From Hordeum vulgare subsp. vulgare (Eukaryota > Streptophyta > Magnoliopsida > Poales > Poaceae): a stretch of DNA of 64,000 nucleotides. The stretch covers positions 99,868,244 through 99,932,243 of the forward strand of contig NC_058521.1 in assembly GCF_904849725.1 (NCBI RefSeq). The letters are read 5' to 3'. This document shows, in pieces, positions 47,201 to 58,468 of this stretch. The position numbers and the translations under genes are program-made. A model generated the notes under the pieces. The model did not search any database. It was not told the DNA's origin and saw nothing but the letters and a program-made list of their open reading frames with translations. Every line of letters starts with the position of its first letter. Positions within the stretch are counted from its first letter, which is position 1.

Positions 47201-48244
47201 CTTTCTAGCCTGGTGTTTTGTTCCACCTTTGCCCCTTAGTTTTCGGCTACCGGTGTTATGTTCTAACACGATCGGGGTTGTTATGGGGACCCCCTTGATA
47301 ATTCGTTTTAGATTAAAGCTGGTCTGGCAAGGCCCAACATTGGTACTATTTTCCCAACATAATAATTTGATAATTTGAAATGCAAAGGGAGTTAGCGCTA
47401 CCCGAGGAGTAATTCTACATAATACAGGGGGCCAGTGCTGTTGGTGCTGGTCCAAAACTAGAGCCGTTTGCGGGGCCAACCCGGGGCAACTCGGGAGATT
47501 TCTATCAGGCCACCGTACGTTGTGCTTATCCGTCGTGTCCTGAGAACGAGATACGCGGCTCCTATCGGGATCGTCGACACGCCGGGCGGCCTTGATGGAT
47601 TAGTTTTACCTTTGACGAGATATCTTGTGCATCGGGATTCCGGTGATGCTTTGGGTAATCTCAGAGTTGAGGTTTTCCACTAGGGAATCCGACGAGATCG
47701 CGAGCTTCGTGATTGAGGATTTCTATGCGGCTTGTGGTAATTTGTGATGGACTAGTTGGAGCACCCCTACAGGGTTAAATCTTTCGGAAAGCCGTGCCCG
47801 CGGTTATGTGGCAACGTGGAAACTTTGTTTAACACTGGTTCTAGATAACTTGAAGTTAACTTAAATAAAACTTGCCAACTGTGTGCGTAACCGTGACTGT
47901 CACTTTTGTGAGTTCCTTCTCCAATCGAGGACATGGTGGGGTTATGTCTGACGTAGGTAGGTGTTCAGGATCATTCATTTGATCATCAGTAGTTCACGTC
48001 CGTTATGCGTAGATCTTCCCCCTCTTATTCTTGTACTCGTAAGTTTAGCCACCAAATATATGCTTAGCCGCTGCTGCAACCTCACCACTTAACCATGCCT
48101 CACCCATTAAGCTTTGCTAGTCTTGATACCTTTGGAAATGAGATTGCTGAGTCCCCTGTGGCCCACAGATTACTACAACACTAGTTGCAGGTTCAGGTAA
48201 AGGTTACTTGACGCGAGCGCGTTGATTGCTCATTTGGAGTTGCT

Positions 48245-48267
48245 TCTTCTTCTTCTTCTTCTTCATC
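48245..48267 (+). repeat. (CTT)n microsatellite in the solo LTR
   Basis: Six to seven CTT units near the 3' part of the solo LTR. Confidence 0.8.
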
Positions 48268-49589
48268 GATCTAGGATGGGTTCCAGGCCGGTAGCCTGGG
48301 ATAGCAAGGATGGACGTCGTTCTTCTTTTGTCGTTTGTTTTCGTCCGTAGTCGGACCCTGCTCTTACTCTTGATGATTATGTAATGTACTGATGTGACTC
48401 TGATGTAGCTTGTGGCGAGTGTAAGCCAACTCTATATATATCTCTTCTGTTCAGTACATGTACTTTTGACGATATCCATTCTTGCGACATGACGAGATGC
48501 GCTTCTATCCTTGACGAGGCCCTCGTGCCAAATTGAGGATAGGGTCGCATCTTGGGCGTGACATACATAGACTAAACTGGAGAACAAACCAAGTCTGATG
48601 ACTTAAATATCAACTTGAGATCTGGACTACACCTTGGTACTCAAAAGAGAAACAATATTAAAATACTGAGAATAACAGAGTCTAAAATAGTTTATGTACT
48701 ATTAAAAGATCAATGTGCAAAACCCAGTAATAATAGGGTATTGGTACACAATCGAACTGGACCACTGTTTGGTCTGTTTTGCAAATTCATGCAACAACAA
48801 GGACCTTAATGCACAATATCGAAGGGATAAGGTTCCTTATCCACTTGTTCTCCTGTGCGGTTACTGCAACTTTCGTTCCCCTCGGGCTCGCCGGCCACGG
48901 GCGGCTGGGCAGAGAGTAGCGCAGAGGCCTGGCACAGGGCACAGGTCAGGCGACACAGAGGCCGTGGCCTGGGGCGCGGCGCGCGGCCAGGGGCGGCCAC
49001 CACCCGGGCGGGCGCGGCCAGGGTGGCCACGACATGGCACGGCGGCGGGCGTTGTCGACATAGATGGAGCCGGTGCGCGGGGGATCCGGCGGCGGGCGTG
49101 GATGGGCGGTGAGCTGTGCGCCGCGTGCCATCCCTCATGGAGCCGGGACGAGATTGGACGGTGCGTGTCGTCGTTCAACGGGACGGGGCCGAGGCGAGAT
49201 TCATCGCTGACTGTTCCGGAGTTCGCATCCGCGCGCGTGCATTATATTAATGAGGATGACGAAGGTACTATCCTTCGAGACCGAGCCTTTTCTTCTTCTG
49301 TTCTTTTTGTTTGTAGTTCACGATTGATCAATTCTTCTTGAGATTCATGTGAGAATACATACAGGAAAGAAAACCATTCATTGTTAGATTATTAACTGAA
49401 TGCAAGAAGACAAGATCAAATTGGCAGTCATTCTACTGATTAGTTTCTTTCCTTTTGTACGAGGAACACCTCGTCTTCGCTGAATCGCGTGGTGGCCGAA
49501 ACTCCAGCAACCAACTTCTGCCGCCATCTTCAGGGGAAATTGCAGATCGCCGGAGTGGCATCCGGTAGAGGCTAGCGTGGCTGATAACG

Positions 49590-49769
49590 TGTTAAGAATA
49601 AACGTGAGAGAGGAAGCGAATGTCTGGAATGAACAGTCTTCGCATTGATGAATATTGGGGTATTTATAACCAGTACAAGGCGGTAACTGCATAGGCAGTA
49701 ACTAGGCGGTTGCTAACTACACAACCGACATAAAGCATGGATTATTAGGATTTTAATTAATCTTTAACA
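49590..49769 (-). repeat. 5' LTR of the inner, inverted copia
   Basis: On the plus strand TGTTAAGAATAAACG to AATTAATCTTTAACA. The leader of the inner element (with ACGTTATCAGCCACGC on the minus strand) lies to its left. Confidence 0.92.
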
Positions 49770-49770
49770 A

Positions 49771-52700
49771 GAACGACATGCACCGTCCAATCTCGTCCCG
49801 GCTACATGCGGGATGGCACGCGGCGCACAACTCACCGCCCATCCACGCCCGCCGCCGGATCCCCCGTGCACCGGCTCCATCTATGTCGACAACGCCCGCC
49901 GCCGCGCCATGTCGTGGCCACCCCTGGCCGCGCCCGCCAGGGTCGTGGCCGCCCCTGGCCGCGCGCCGCGCCCCACGACACGGCCTCTGTGTCGCCTGAC
50001 ATGTGCCATGTGCCAGGCCTCTGCGCTACTCTCTGCCCAGCCGCCCGTGGCCGGCAAGCCCGAGGGGAACGAAAGTTGCAGTAACCGCATAGGAGAACAA
50101 GTGGATAAGGAACCTTACCCCTTCGATATTGTGCATTAAGGTCCTTGTTGTTGCATGAATTTGCAAAACAGACCGAACAGTGGTCCAGTTCGATTGTGTA
50201 CCAATACCCTGTTATTACTCGGTTTTGCACATTGATCTTCAAATAGTACATAAACTATTTTAGACTCTGTTATTCTCAGTATTTTAATATTGTTTCTCTT
50301 TTGGGTACCAAGGTGTATTCCAGATCTCAAGTTGATATTTAAGTCATCAGACTTGGTTTGTTCTCCAGTTTAGTCTATGTACTTGTTGCAATGTGTCTAA
50401 GAAGAAGAAAACAATGTAACATGTTCGTTCTGTTTGCCTCATGCAATTCCTATAACATGTTACTCTGTACAACAACTTTATTTTGCAATTTAAATATATA
50501 TTTTCTTGCAAATGTTGATGTAAACTCACATGAAATTATAGTGTGGGATTACCTTAAAATATATTTGTGAATCACAAGGTATTTTATGGCATCTACTGCA
50601 TATTTGACAGATTATCCAACACTACTGTGAGATCTACGTGTTGTCATTTTGACAAGATGACTATCTTTAACATGCTCTTCCAAATATTATTGTGTACGTA
50701 GCCTAAACTTTTATTTGTGAATCACAAGGTATTGGTGACATCTACTGCATAATTTACAGATTATTCATCACTACTGTGAGGTCTACATCTTATTAGTTTT
50801 ACAAGATGATTACCTTCAAAGTGCTCTTCCAAATATTAATATTAGATGTGACTACCTCAAGATATCATAAGGTAATATTGGCATCTACTGCAAAATTTTG
50901 CGGATTATCCACTATTACTGTGAGGTCTACATCATGTCATCCTGACATATGACTACCTTCAAAGTGATTTTCTTAAATATAGTATAAGATAAGGTAATAG
51001 ATATATGGACATCTACTGACAAAAGTCAGACTATGTTTTCTATTACTGCGAGATCTACACCATATTGGTGATTATCTTCAAAGTGTTATCCTATATAAAT
51101 TGAGGTCTACACATATTGCTATATGGCATCAGCCGTACTAGAATTTGCTCCTCCGAAGTATTTATTGTTGTTGTTCTTTAAAATATTTTACTCTCATAGT
51201 AAATATTATACTTGCACGCTTTATTGAATATATCATAGGAAACTATGAAAATATTAGCATATACGTCTGATTACCTTCTATTACATTGGTAAAATACATG
51301 GCAATGAAACCTATGACACTATTTCTAATTATAGTGTCATTCATCCATCAAGATGGATCGCATAATTTATGACAATGATTAAGTGTCACAACACTTTTAC
51401 AAGGTCCACATCACATTGTCATTATACTTTCATAGCGACTAACCAATGTGAAATACACAAAGTCTATACGTTTTGGCAGTGACTCTCAAGTCATACACTT
51501 CCTTAAGAATGAATTCTAAAACATTAGCAATAATTTCATCGCATGTGGTGTATTGAAGGATACACCCAGGTTCACCAATGATCACCTTGGCCATGATTGT
51601 TCCCAAACAAATCATTTATTCATTGATGTCACTTACTGCTAGTAGTAAATTAAATAAATGCATTAGCATTTTCAAGTAACACATGGATGATATTTCCAAA
51701 TGCTTTAAATTCATGTTAGCTGGGAGTATTTATTGTAAGATGATTCATGACATGAGTCATTATATCCACATGCGGCATTTGTGGCCACTATAACTCCACC
51801 TTTGAAATATGTGTCATGGCTATTCTCTTAATAGCTAAGTATGTTCATATGTATTTCATGTGTCACCAACTTCACTTAGTTCTCAAACTAAGTACATAAT
51901 GGACGAATATTTATTCACCTTGAATATTTCCCTTAAGAGAAACATGCCGTCATGAACACCTTTGGAATGATCACCCATTCATTTCTCAAGACTTCAAGTC
52001 TATCGCAACTCACATTTTTGTCACTCAATCAATTTTAAGTTGAGATCTCATGATCAAATATTTTCATCCGAAGATCCAGTTGAAAATCCCTCAATACACT
52101 TTACATCTTCTTATGATAGTCCTACCATTTTCATGATGAAGAAACATGGAATTTCATAAAATCATCAGATTCACCCAACGGGTGCTATTCCATTATTTGA
52201 AATTCTTGCTAGTATTGTGAATACTAATAAAGTCATTGGTCACAAAATAGAACCATGATGTATTCAAAGTAAAGTGAAGGCTAAAATACAACCAAATATG
52301 GAATTATTTCTTAATAGGGAATATATCATTTTCAAACGATCAATGAAAACTCTCAAGTTTGTCAAATGTGTGGTTATTTAAACATCGTACCTATGATTAC
52401 CAAACCCCTCAAACATATGGTCAAACCACACCACAAATTTATTAAAAGGCAAATAAGTTCATTGGGATATTTGAAAATTTGCAAACATATAACCAGAATA
52501 TATTCTCATAAATGATGTTCTCAAATCTTGATCAGAAGGAGAACCAAAATTATAGTGCAATAAAAGAATGATCAATTCTTTTGTGCCTATGATATGTTTA
52601 CGTAATTCATTTTTTAGTAATATGGGAGACCTCATGTAATATCCCGATTATTCCCAAAATATTGTTTGCCTATAGTTGTACTACTACATATAGTATAAAT

Positions 52701-55700
52701 GTCCAATATCCTATTTCTTGGACATTATATTTGATAAATTTTGAATATATGAATCGATACATACTCAGTTTTGTTGCGTAAAAAATAAATCTAAATCTTA
52801 CAAAATATTTGGCTTTAAGCCTTACAATCCTGGTTTGGGGTTGATTAGAAAATTATTGACAATTCTATTGGTCACAACTTAAAGTTGCAAAATTTCCCAA
52901 ATCATCAGATTTTATGTGCACCACATGTGCATAAGGGAAATTAATTTAAGGAACTCTCACCTTACAATTCTTAATGAGCCAACTCATTCTTTCTTGAACA
53001 CATTCAGAAGATATGTGGATTACTCAACCATTATGTGGTATTATGTAGATACTTCATGGCACTCATGGAAACATTTATAAAATGATTTCAAGTGTGTCTC
53101 ATATCACACAAAACCATGAATGATATAACTAAATTAATTGCTCAAATTCTCAAAGTAAGAGCAAGTTATCCTAAACAAGGGATAAATCCATTCGAATGGA
53201 CAACTTCATTGAACTCATTTCACAAGCAATGTCTGATTATACATAATACTTTATGTACATACCCAGAATGGTTTAGTTCATTGTCTTATCAAAGATAGTG
53301 AAATTAATAATATGACCAAACTTATCGAATTGTAATTTACAAGCCTCATACTACACAAATACGACATTACACACCGTAAGTATGATATAAATCATACCAA
53401 CTGCATAGCATACTGCTTTCCCCTTGTAGTAATTACATGGAAATCAACAAAGTATTACCTATCTGCGATAATTTGGTTACATACCTATATCACTACTCCA
53501 GCATACATCAATGGGCTCTCGTAGAAAATTCGGGATCTATGTGAGGAATAACAATTTGTTCATCAATCAAAATTATTCATAGCCCGTATGCTGATTGCAT
53601 CCGCAATAAGGACATTTTTGGCATTAGGGGGAGATCAGTACCACAAAGAATGCCAAGAAATAAATTAGAAATGTTATTCACATTCAGTCCTTATATCCAC
53701 GTACTCAAAGAATATGAACAAGAAGTTTAGAATCACATATTTGCAACACATTGCAAATCTGCCACATACATTTACTGATGACAAAGGTGTTACTCAATTA
53801 TATTCCTGCAGTAAAGTGTCAGAAAGAGTGGAGGTACCTGATAAACCACTCTTCTTCCGAAATGAGAGCAAGAGGGGGAGAAATATGACCACACGAGATA
53901 TAATCTCGCATATGCTGCGGCGGAAATAGAGGAAATCAATTCCTCAACTAGTAAATGTAATTCAACATGAAGTTGAAAGACACCTTAGTGGATACTCATC
54001 ATCCAAAGCCTGACATAAATGTGCACAAATGTTTTGGTGTCGGGACATCGAAACACCTTGACTCCATTGTTGTAGGAAATCACAAGGAGTTAAAAGGAAT
54101 AAATACATTTGCACAAATTTCATTGATTCCTCCAGAATCATATAACATAAGTCTACATTTGTCGACATGTATTTCTTCTGAAAATTGCTAAAACCTTTTG
54201 GGCCCTGAACCAAAATCCATTATAGAGTGCCTCTTGTACTCATATTGGTTCACATAAAAGGAAGCAAGTAATGAAGAATAGCACTCGCTCTACAAACGAG
54301 TGGTATTTACCACAGTAATACCTACTCCTCATAAGTATCTTCCATATGAAATACTAAAAACTTCTCATTCATAGACAAAGTCAATGAGGTGGTGCGAAAG
54401 CGAGGCTTGTAGCAAAAGGGTTCACGCAGAGACCCGACATCAAGTTATGATGTAACATACCCTGTTGGTATGAGTGGAATTAAGTTTCGATAATAAATAT
54501 CATTGGCAGTACAAATAATATTATCCATGCAGTTAATGGATGAAGTGACTACATAATCATATGGGTCACTCGTTTTCGAAAATTTATAACGAAGCCCCTG
54601 AAGGGCTCACAATTCCGAATCCAAAATAAATCGCAACATATTTGTTAAAATTTCATAAGTCACTCTATGGCTTGAAATAGTCGGAAATCATATGGTACTA
54701 CCGACTTAATGAGTTCCTTCTTCAAAGGATTACTCAAAGGATGATAATTGTTTATGTGTTAATAAAGGGATCCCAAAATTTGATTTCCTTACATCACCTT
54801 TGTGTATATCGATGATTTCGTCATCAATGTCTCTGCAAGACCTAAACATACATAAAATCATCTCAAGACGAAAAATTTGGATTCAACCAAATTTAGCTTA
54901 AGTTTACAGCTTGATCATTCTCTCAAGAATACATATCAGTCTACATATATCCAAACATATACGAGAAGTTCAATTTGGATATATCATATCAACAAAAGAC
55001 ATGTATGGTCATACTACCTTTGATAAGGTACAAATCCATTCATACTTAAGGGTGATAATGAAGTGATACTAGGACCTGAAGTTCTATATCTCACTAATGT
55101 CAAAGCATTCGTATACTTGCAAACTACGTCAGGCATGACACTATATTTGCTATGTTTGTTCAGAGTGCAACCCCCAACAAAAGTTACATGCTTGATATAT
55201 GGAATATCATCTTATATCTTAAGCTCACAATAAATATTGGACAATTCCATCAGGAAATACAATATATGACCATGATGTGATATGATGATATTGGCTCTTT
55301 ATTTGATCCCAATGACGCCATATCAATGGCTGAATTTGTTGGAATAGCATCCATATGGAAGTCATCTAAATGGACTTTAATGGTTATTCCCACTTATCAT
55401 TCTCACATAATTGGTTTATCTAGAAGCATTGCAAAATATGCATGGCTTGGCAGAATGATTAACCACACTCAAAATCATGTGGTTGAGATTCATGAGAATC
55501 ACATAACTTGATTTATCAAGATACTTCCACTTGTGTTACTCAATACCTACAGGTTATATGAAGAGCAATATCATAAATTAAATTGCTCGGAAACTACTTA
55601 TCCTCATGGATTATAGAAAAGTGAGGACATAATTTGCAAACAAAATCATGTGAAAATCCAACAGATTATACACAATCTTATGTTCATGTCAATCAAATTG

Positions 55701-56393
55701 GTATGAGATATCCTCCATATTTGCAAAGTTCACGGGGAGTAATCTCCCAAACTATAACCTATTAACAATCATCAGATTGCATATATTGTACTCTTTTTTT
55801 CCTCAATGAGTTTTCCCTAACGGTTTATCATAAAAGGTTTTTAACGAGATAATGTAAACACAAGTATCTATATAAGCCATATCATTTTCTCCTTATATTT
55901 TTCCCACTGGGTTATAAAGGAGTTTTCAATGGCATGTATGATTGCACTCTTTTCCCCTATGAGTTTTCTCTCAAAGTTTCTCATAACGGTTTTTAATGAG
56001 GCAATATGTTATCAAACATCATATGTTATACTTTCTATTTTTCCTACAGGGGTTTTTAAAGGAAGTACTCAAGACATATCAATTGTTCTCTAAACTCACC
56101 AATGAGTTTTCTCCTTCTATAAAGGTTTTCTCAAATGAGTTATCACGAGACAATAATCATCATATGTTGTATCATTTTCTCCTTATTTTTTCCACGGGGT
56201 TTAAAGGAGTTTTAGCAACATATCTATACTATACTCCTCATATTTTTCCCATACGGTTTTTGGAGGAAACTATAAAGATTATACAAGGATTTCTCAAGAT
56301 GAAGATGATGAACATTTTCAAGGGCGGCTATATATTAGGACGAGTCTATCAAAATGATGTACATTAACCTAGTCAAGCATAGATTAGGGGGAG
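49771..56393 (+). pseudogene. Outer copia internal region, decayed gag-pol
   Basis: Coding capacity is lost to many frameshifts, but landmarks remain in order. A basic, Pro-rich gag-like N-terminus is at 49778-50100 (HRPISSRLHAGWHAAH). An integrase-RT spacer is at 53714-53929 (SERVEVPDKPLF, then ESKRGR). The RT active-site region is near 54799-54825 (FVYIDDFVIN, for YVDD). An RNase H-like stretch is at 55326-55511 (KYAWLGRMINH). An open frame at 53092-53298 is kept in both family copies. The sequence is AT-rich throughout, unlike the GC-rich gag end. Confidence 0.65.
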
Positions 56394-56572
56394 TGTTAAG
56401 GATTAATTAAAATCTTAATAATCCATGCTTTATGTCGGTTGTGTAGTTAGCAACCGCCTAGTTACTGCCTATGCAGTTACCGCCTTGTACTGGGTATAAA
56501 TACCCCAATATTCATCAATGAGAAGACTGTTCATCCAGACAGTCGCTTCCTCTCTCTCGTTTATTCTTAACA
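56394..56572 (+). repeat. 3' LTR of the outer copia
   Basis: TGTTAAGGATTAATT to TTATTCTTAACA, directly after the PPT GGGGGAG. Confidence 0.92.
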
Positions 56573-56577
56573 GGACC

Positions 56578-56727
56578 AACGTCCATGGTTTGGTCGGCTG
56601 GGTGGTCAGGCTGTTTCGGGACCGTATCGTTTTCCGGTTCGTCTTCCCTAGGCTCGCCCATATCATGTGGTACGATTGCGGGCACCTGGGGCCGTGCAAG
56701 AAGAGAACCACACCGAGTGAAACATAG
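56578..56727 (+). pseudogene. FAD-dependent monooxygenase (MO1-like), end of last exon
   Basis: After the second GGACC copy (56573-56577) the same frame continues with VHGLVGWVVRLFRDRI, FPRLAHIMWYDCGHL and a short basic tail, ending at TAG 56725-56727. This matches the C-terminal helix region of MO1-type enzymes. It lies 19.2 kb from the rest of its exon because of the copia nest. No further break is seen in this piece. Confidence 0.9.
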
Positions 56728-56743
56728 GGCATCGGAGTATTTA

Positions 56744-56979
56744 CTCCCTCCATTTCAATGAATAAAGCGTGCAGGCAGTTCAAAAATGAACTTTGACTCT
56801 TAATTAAATCAACAATATATATTTTTATGACTTAAAGATTATATCATTGAAAACTTCTTTTGAATAGAAGTTCAACGATATATTTTCTATCACATATAAT
56901 CCACATTTGGTTGGTTTAATTTTTGGTCAAAACTCAATTTTGAAATATGTGCGTGCCTTATTCATTGGAATGGAGTGAG
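56744..56979 (+). mobile_element. Stowaway-like MITE (236 bp)
   Basis: The left end CTCCCTCCATTTCAATGAAT and right end ATTCATTGGAATGGAGTGAG are inverse copies with few mismatches. TA precedes the left end; the right flank is CA, so the duplication is decayed or absent. It lies 16 bp past the monooxygenase stop codon. Confidence 0.8.
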
Positions 56980-57166
56980 CATCATACCACCCGTGCAGGT
57001 GGGACCGTACTACAAGTGGGATGTACAACTGTGTAACTTACCATTCCAACTTGGTTGTATATTGTTTGTATTCTCCTAAAGGTTTGCTGCTCTAGGAAGG
57101 AGACTACATAAGTGTGCTTTCTGGGATTTCCAAAGGACCTGTATCCATATTTATTTAGGACTGTAA

Positions 57167-58090
57167 AACTGAACCTAAACCGAGCTCTCGCACGCCTCTA
57201 GCAATTTTGGTCGTTGGATTTCGCGTTTGAACCGTTTCTGGCCATCAGATCTTTGTTTCAGCACAAATTTACCGCGACTGGGCTACCTGTCCTAATGGGC
57301 CGCTACTCTGAGGACTTTTTTGAAGGCCTGGCGTTGAGTGGGCTTTATTGGCCATGTCTCACTTACAAACCTACAGAGCGGTCGGTCCTTCGCTGGCCCA
57401 TTTATCGTCTACATCCATCCAGCAAACTAGCGAGCCGTCTCGACGCACGCATGAGCGGGTGGTTTAGGGAATCCAGCCGACGCGAGCCTCCGCGAGGGAT
57501 CCAACGCTCAAGGACAGCCTAAGCCAGGATGCGGGTGGATCGAAAGCTGGTCGACCTAGCCAGTCTGGGCGATCCGCCTGCGACGAACAAAGGTATGGGT
57601 GTTGGCGATAATGGCCGCCGCTTCATAAAACTGAATCTAAACCGAGCTCTCTCACGCCTCTAGCAATTTTGGCCATTGGATTTCGCATTTGAACCGTTTC
57701 TGGCCATCAGATCTTTGTTTCAGCACAAATTTACCGCGACTGGGCTACCTGTCCTAATGGGCCGCTACTCTGAGGACTTTTTTGAAGGCCTGGCGTTGAG
57801 TGGGCTTTATTGGCCATGTCTAACTTACAAACCTACAGAGCGATCGGTCCTTCGCTGGCCCATTTATTGTCTGCATCCGTCCAGCAAACTAGCGAGCCGT
57901 CCTGAGGCACGCATGAGCGGGTGGTTCAGGGAATCCAGCCGACGCGAGCCTGTGCGAGGGATCCAACGCTCAAGGACAGCCTAAGCCGGGATGCGGGTGG
58001 ATCAAAATCCGGTCGACCTAGCTAGTCTGGGCGATCCGCCTGCGACGAAAAAAATGTATGGGTGTTGGCGATAATGGCCGACGCTTCATC
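57167..58090 (+). repeat. Tandem duplication of a 462-bp unit
   Basis: Unit 1 is 57167-57628 and unit 2 is 57629-58090, each starting AAAACTGAA-C/T-CTAAACCGAGC. They differ at about two dozen positions by eye. Each unit keeps an open frame of 102 codons (57214-57522 and 57676-57984, MDFAFEPFLAIRSLFQH). No known domain is recognised in it; the start context is ordinary. The sequence could be a captured gene fragment or a non-coding repeat. Confidence 0.88.
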
Positions 58091-58333
58091 TACCTACAAG
58101 AAACTGCTCCACTTAGTTTCTAAGCAAGCATTCATAACGGGTAATGGCGTACATAAACTGATCCGTCCACCTCACCTCTTCGGCTCATATACTTCATGCT
58201 ATTTATTCTCTGTTCTTTGCATCTTTCCTTATATTTAATTTCTTTCCCGTCCCGTTTTCATGGACCGCATATGTGCTAATTCTAATTCATGTTGTTCTTG
58301 TGTGATGCAGGCGCCACGACGGCCGATACAGCC

Positions 58334-58468
58334 ATGGTGACAGCACGACAACCGATGAGAAGGATGAGGCAGCGGTGTCACTGGCTCGGCGATGCAGAGG
58401 AGGACAAGAAAGGGGTTACGTATGTGGCTCACCGGCGGAAGAGGATGCGGCGGCGGCAGCAGTATTAG
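58334..58468 (+). CDS. Small Arg-rich hypothetical ORF (44 aa)
   Basis: ATG 58334 to TAG 58466-58468, very basic (MVTARQPMRRMRQRC at the start, RRKRMRRRQQY at the end). A pyrimidine-rich stretch ending TGATGCAG at about 58311 could be an intron acceptor, and GTATGGG after each 462-bp unit could be the donor. So it may be the last exon of a small transcript rather than a stand-alone gene. No family is recognised, and chance coding is possible. Confidence 0.2.
   Translation: MVTARQPMRRMRQRCHWLGDAEEDKKGVTYVAHRRKRMRRRQQY

Larger units (their letters stand above)
43682..48563 (+). mobile_element. Solo LTR of a gypsy element (4882 bp)
   Basis: Opens TGTGACAGCCCGATGCCGACG and closes TTGGGCGTGACA, flanked by TACAT at 43677-43681 and 48564-48568. 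No PBS, PPT or coding domain is present, so it is a solo LTR. It shares blocks with the LTRs of the 15128-31561 gypsy in opposite orientation, so its sense strand is plus. It has a TATA-like palindrome (44242-44253) followed by a GC-rich stretch to about 44950, then 3.6 kb of AT-richer sequence. ORFs at 44264-44919 on both strands come from GC composition. Confidence 0.88.
38117..49589 (-). pseudogene. Inner copia internal region, decayed gag-pol
   Basis: Mirror image of 49771-56393 on the minus strand: RT region near 39688-39714, spacer at 40376-40591, the shared 68-codon frame at 41008-41214, and the gag-like GC-rich start at 48861-49178. The solo LTR at 43682-48563 interrupts it. Frames are short and no function is expected. 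Confidence 0.65.
37937..49769 (-). mobile_element. Inner copia, same family, inserted in inverse orientation
   Basis: Full-length minus-strand copy with two LTRs, inserted near the start of the outer element's first ORF. The flanking GAACGAC at 37930-37936 and 49771-49777 contains the expected 5-bp duplication (ACGAC). Joining the two flanks recreates the sequence of the inner element's own leader-to-gag junction. The inner element is split by a 4.9 kb solo LTR at 43682-48563 and, compared with the outer one, lacks about 240 bp near 42540. Its body mirrors 49771-56393. Confidence 0.9.
37337..56572 (+). mobile_element. Copia element in the last exon, carrying an inverted copy of its own family
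   Basis: LTRs of 180 and 179 bp (37337-37516 and 56394-56572) are flanked by GGACC (37332-37336 and 56573-56577). The plus-strand element has a leader starting CGTTATCAGCCACGC after its 5' LTR and the PPT AGATTAGGGGGAG before its 3' LTR. Its body is interrupted at 37936 by a full minus-strand copy (37937-49769) and continues at 49771-56393. The 3' region has the repeated GGTTTT...AACGAGGCA-like motifs common upstream of copia PPTs. By eye the LTRs differ at about 8 of 180 positions. Confidence 0.92.

Noticed and set aside
56980..57166. 5' end of the Helitron-like element
   Set aside because: No TC start with an A before it and typical following bases could be told apart from background.
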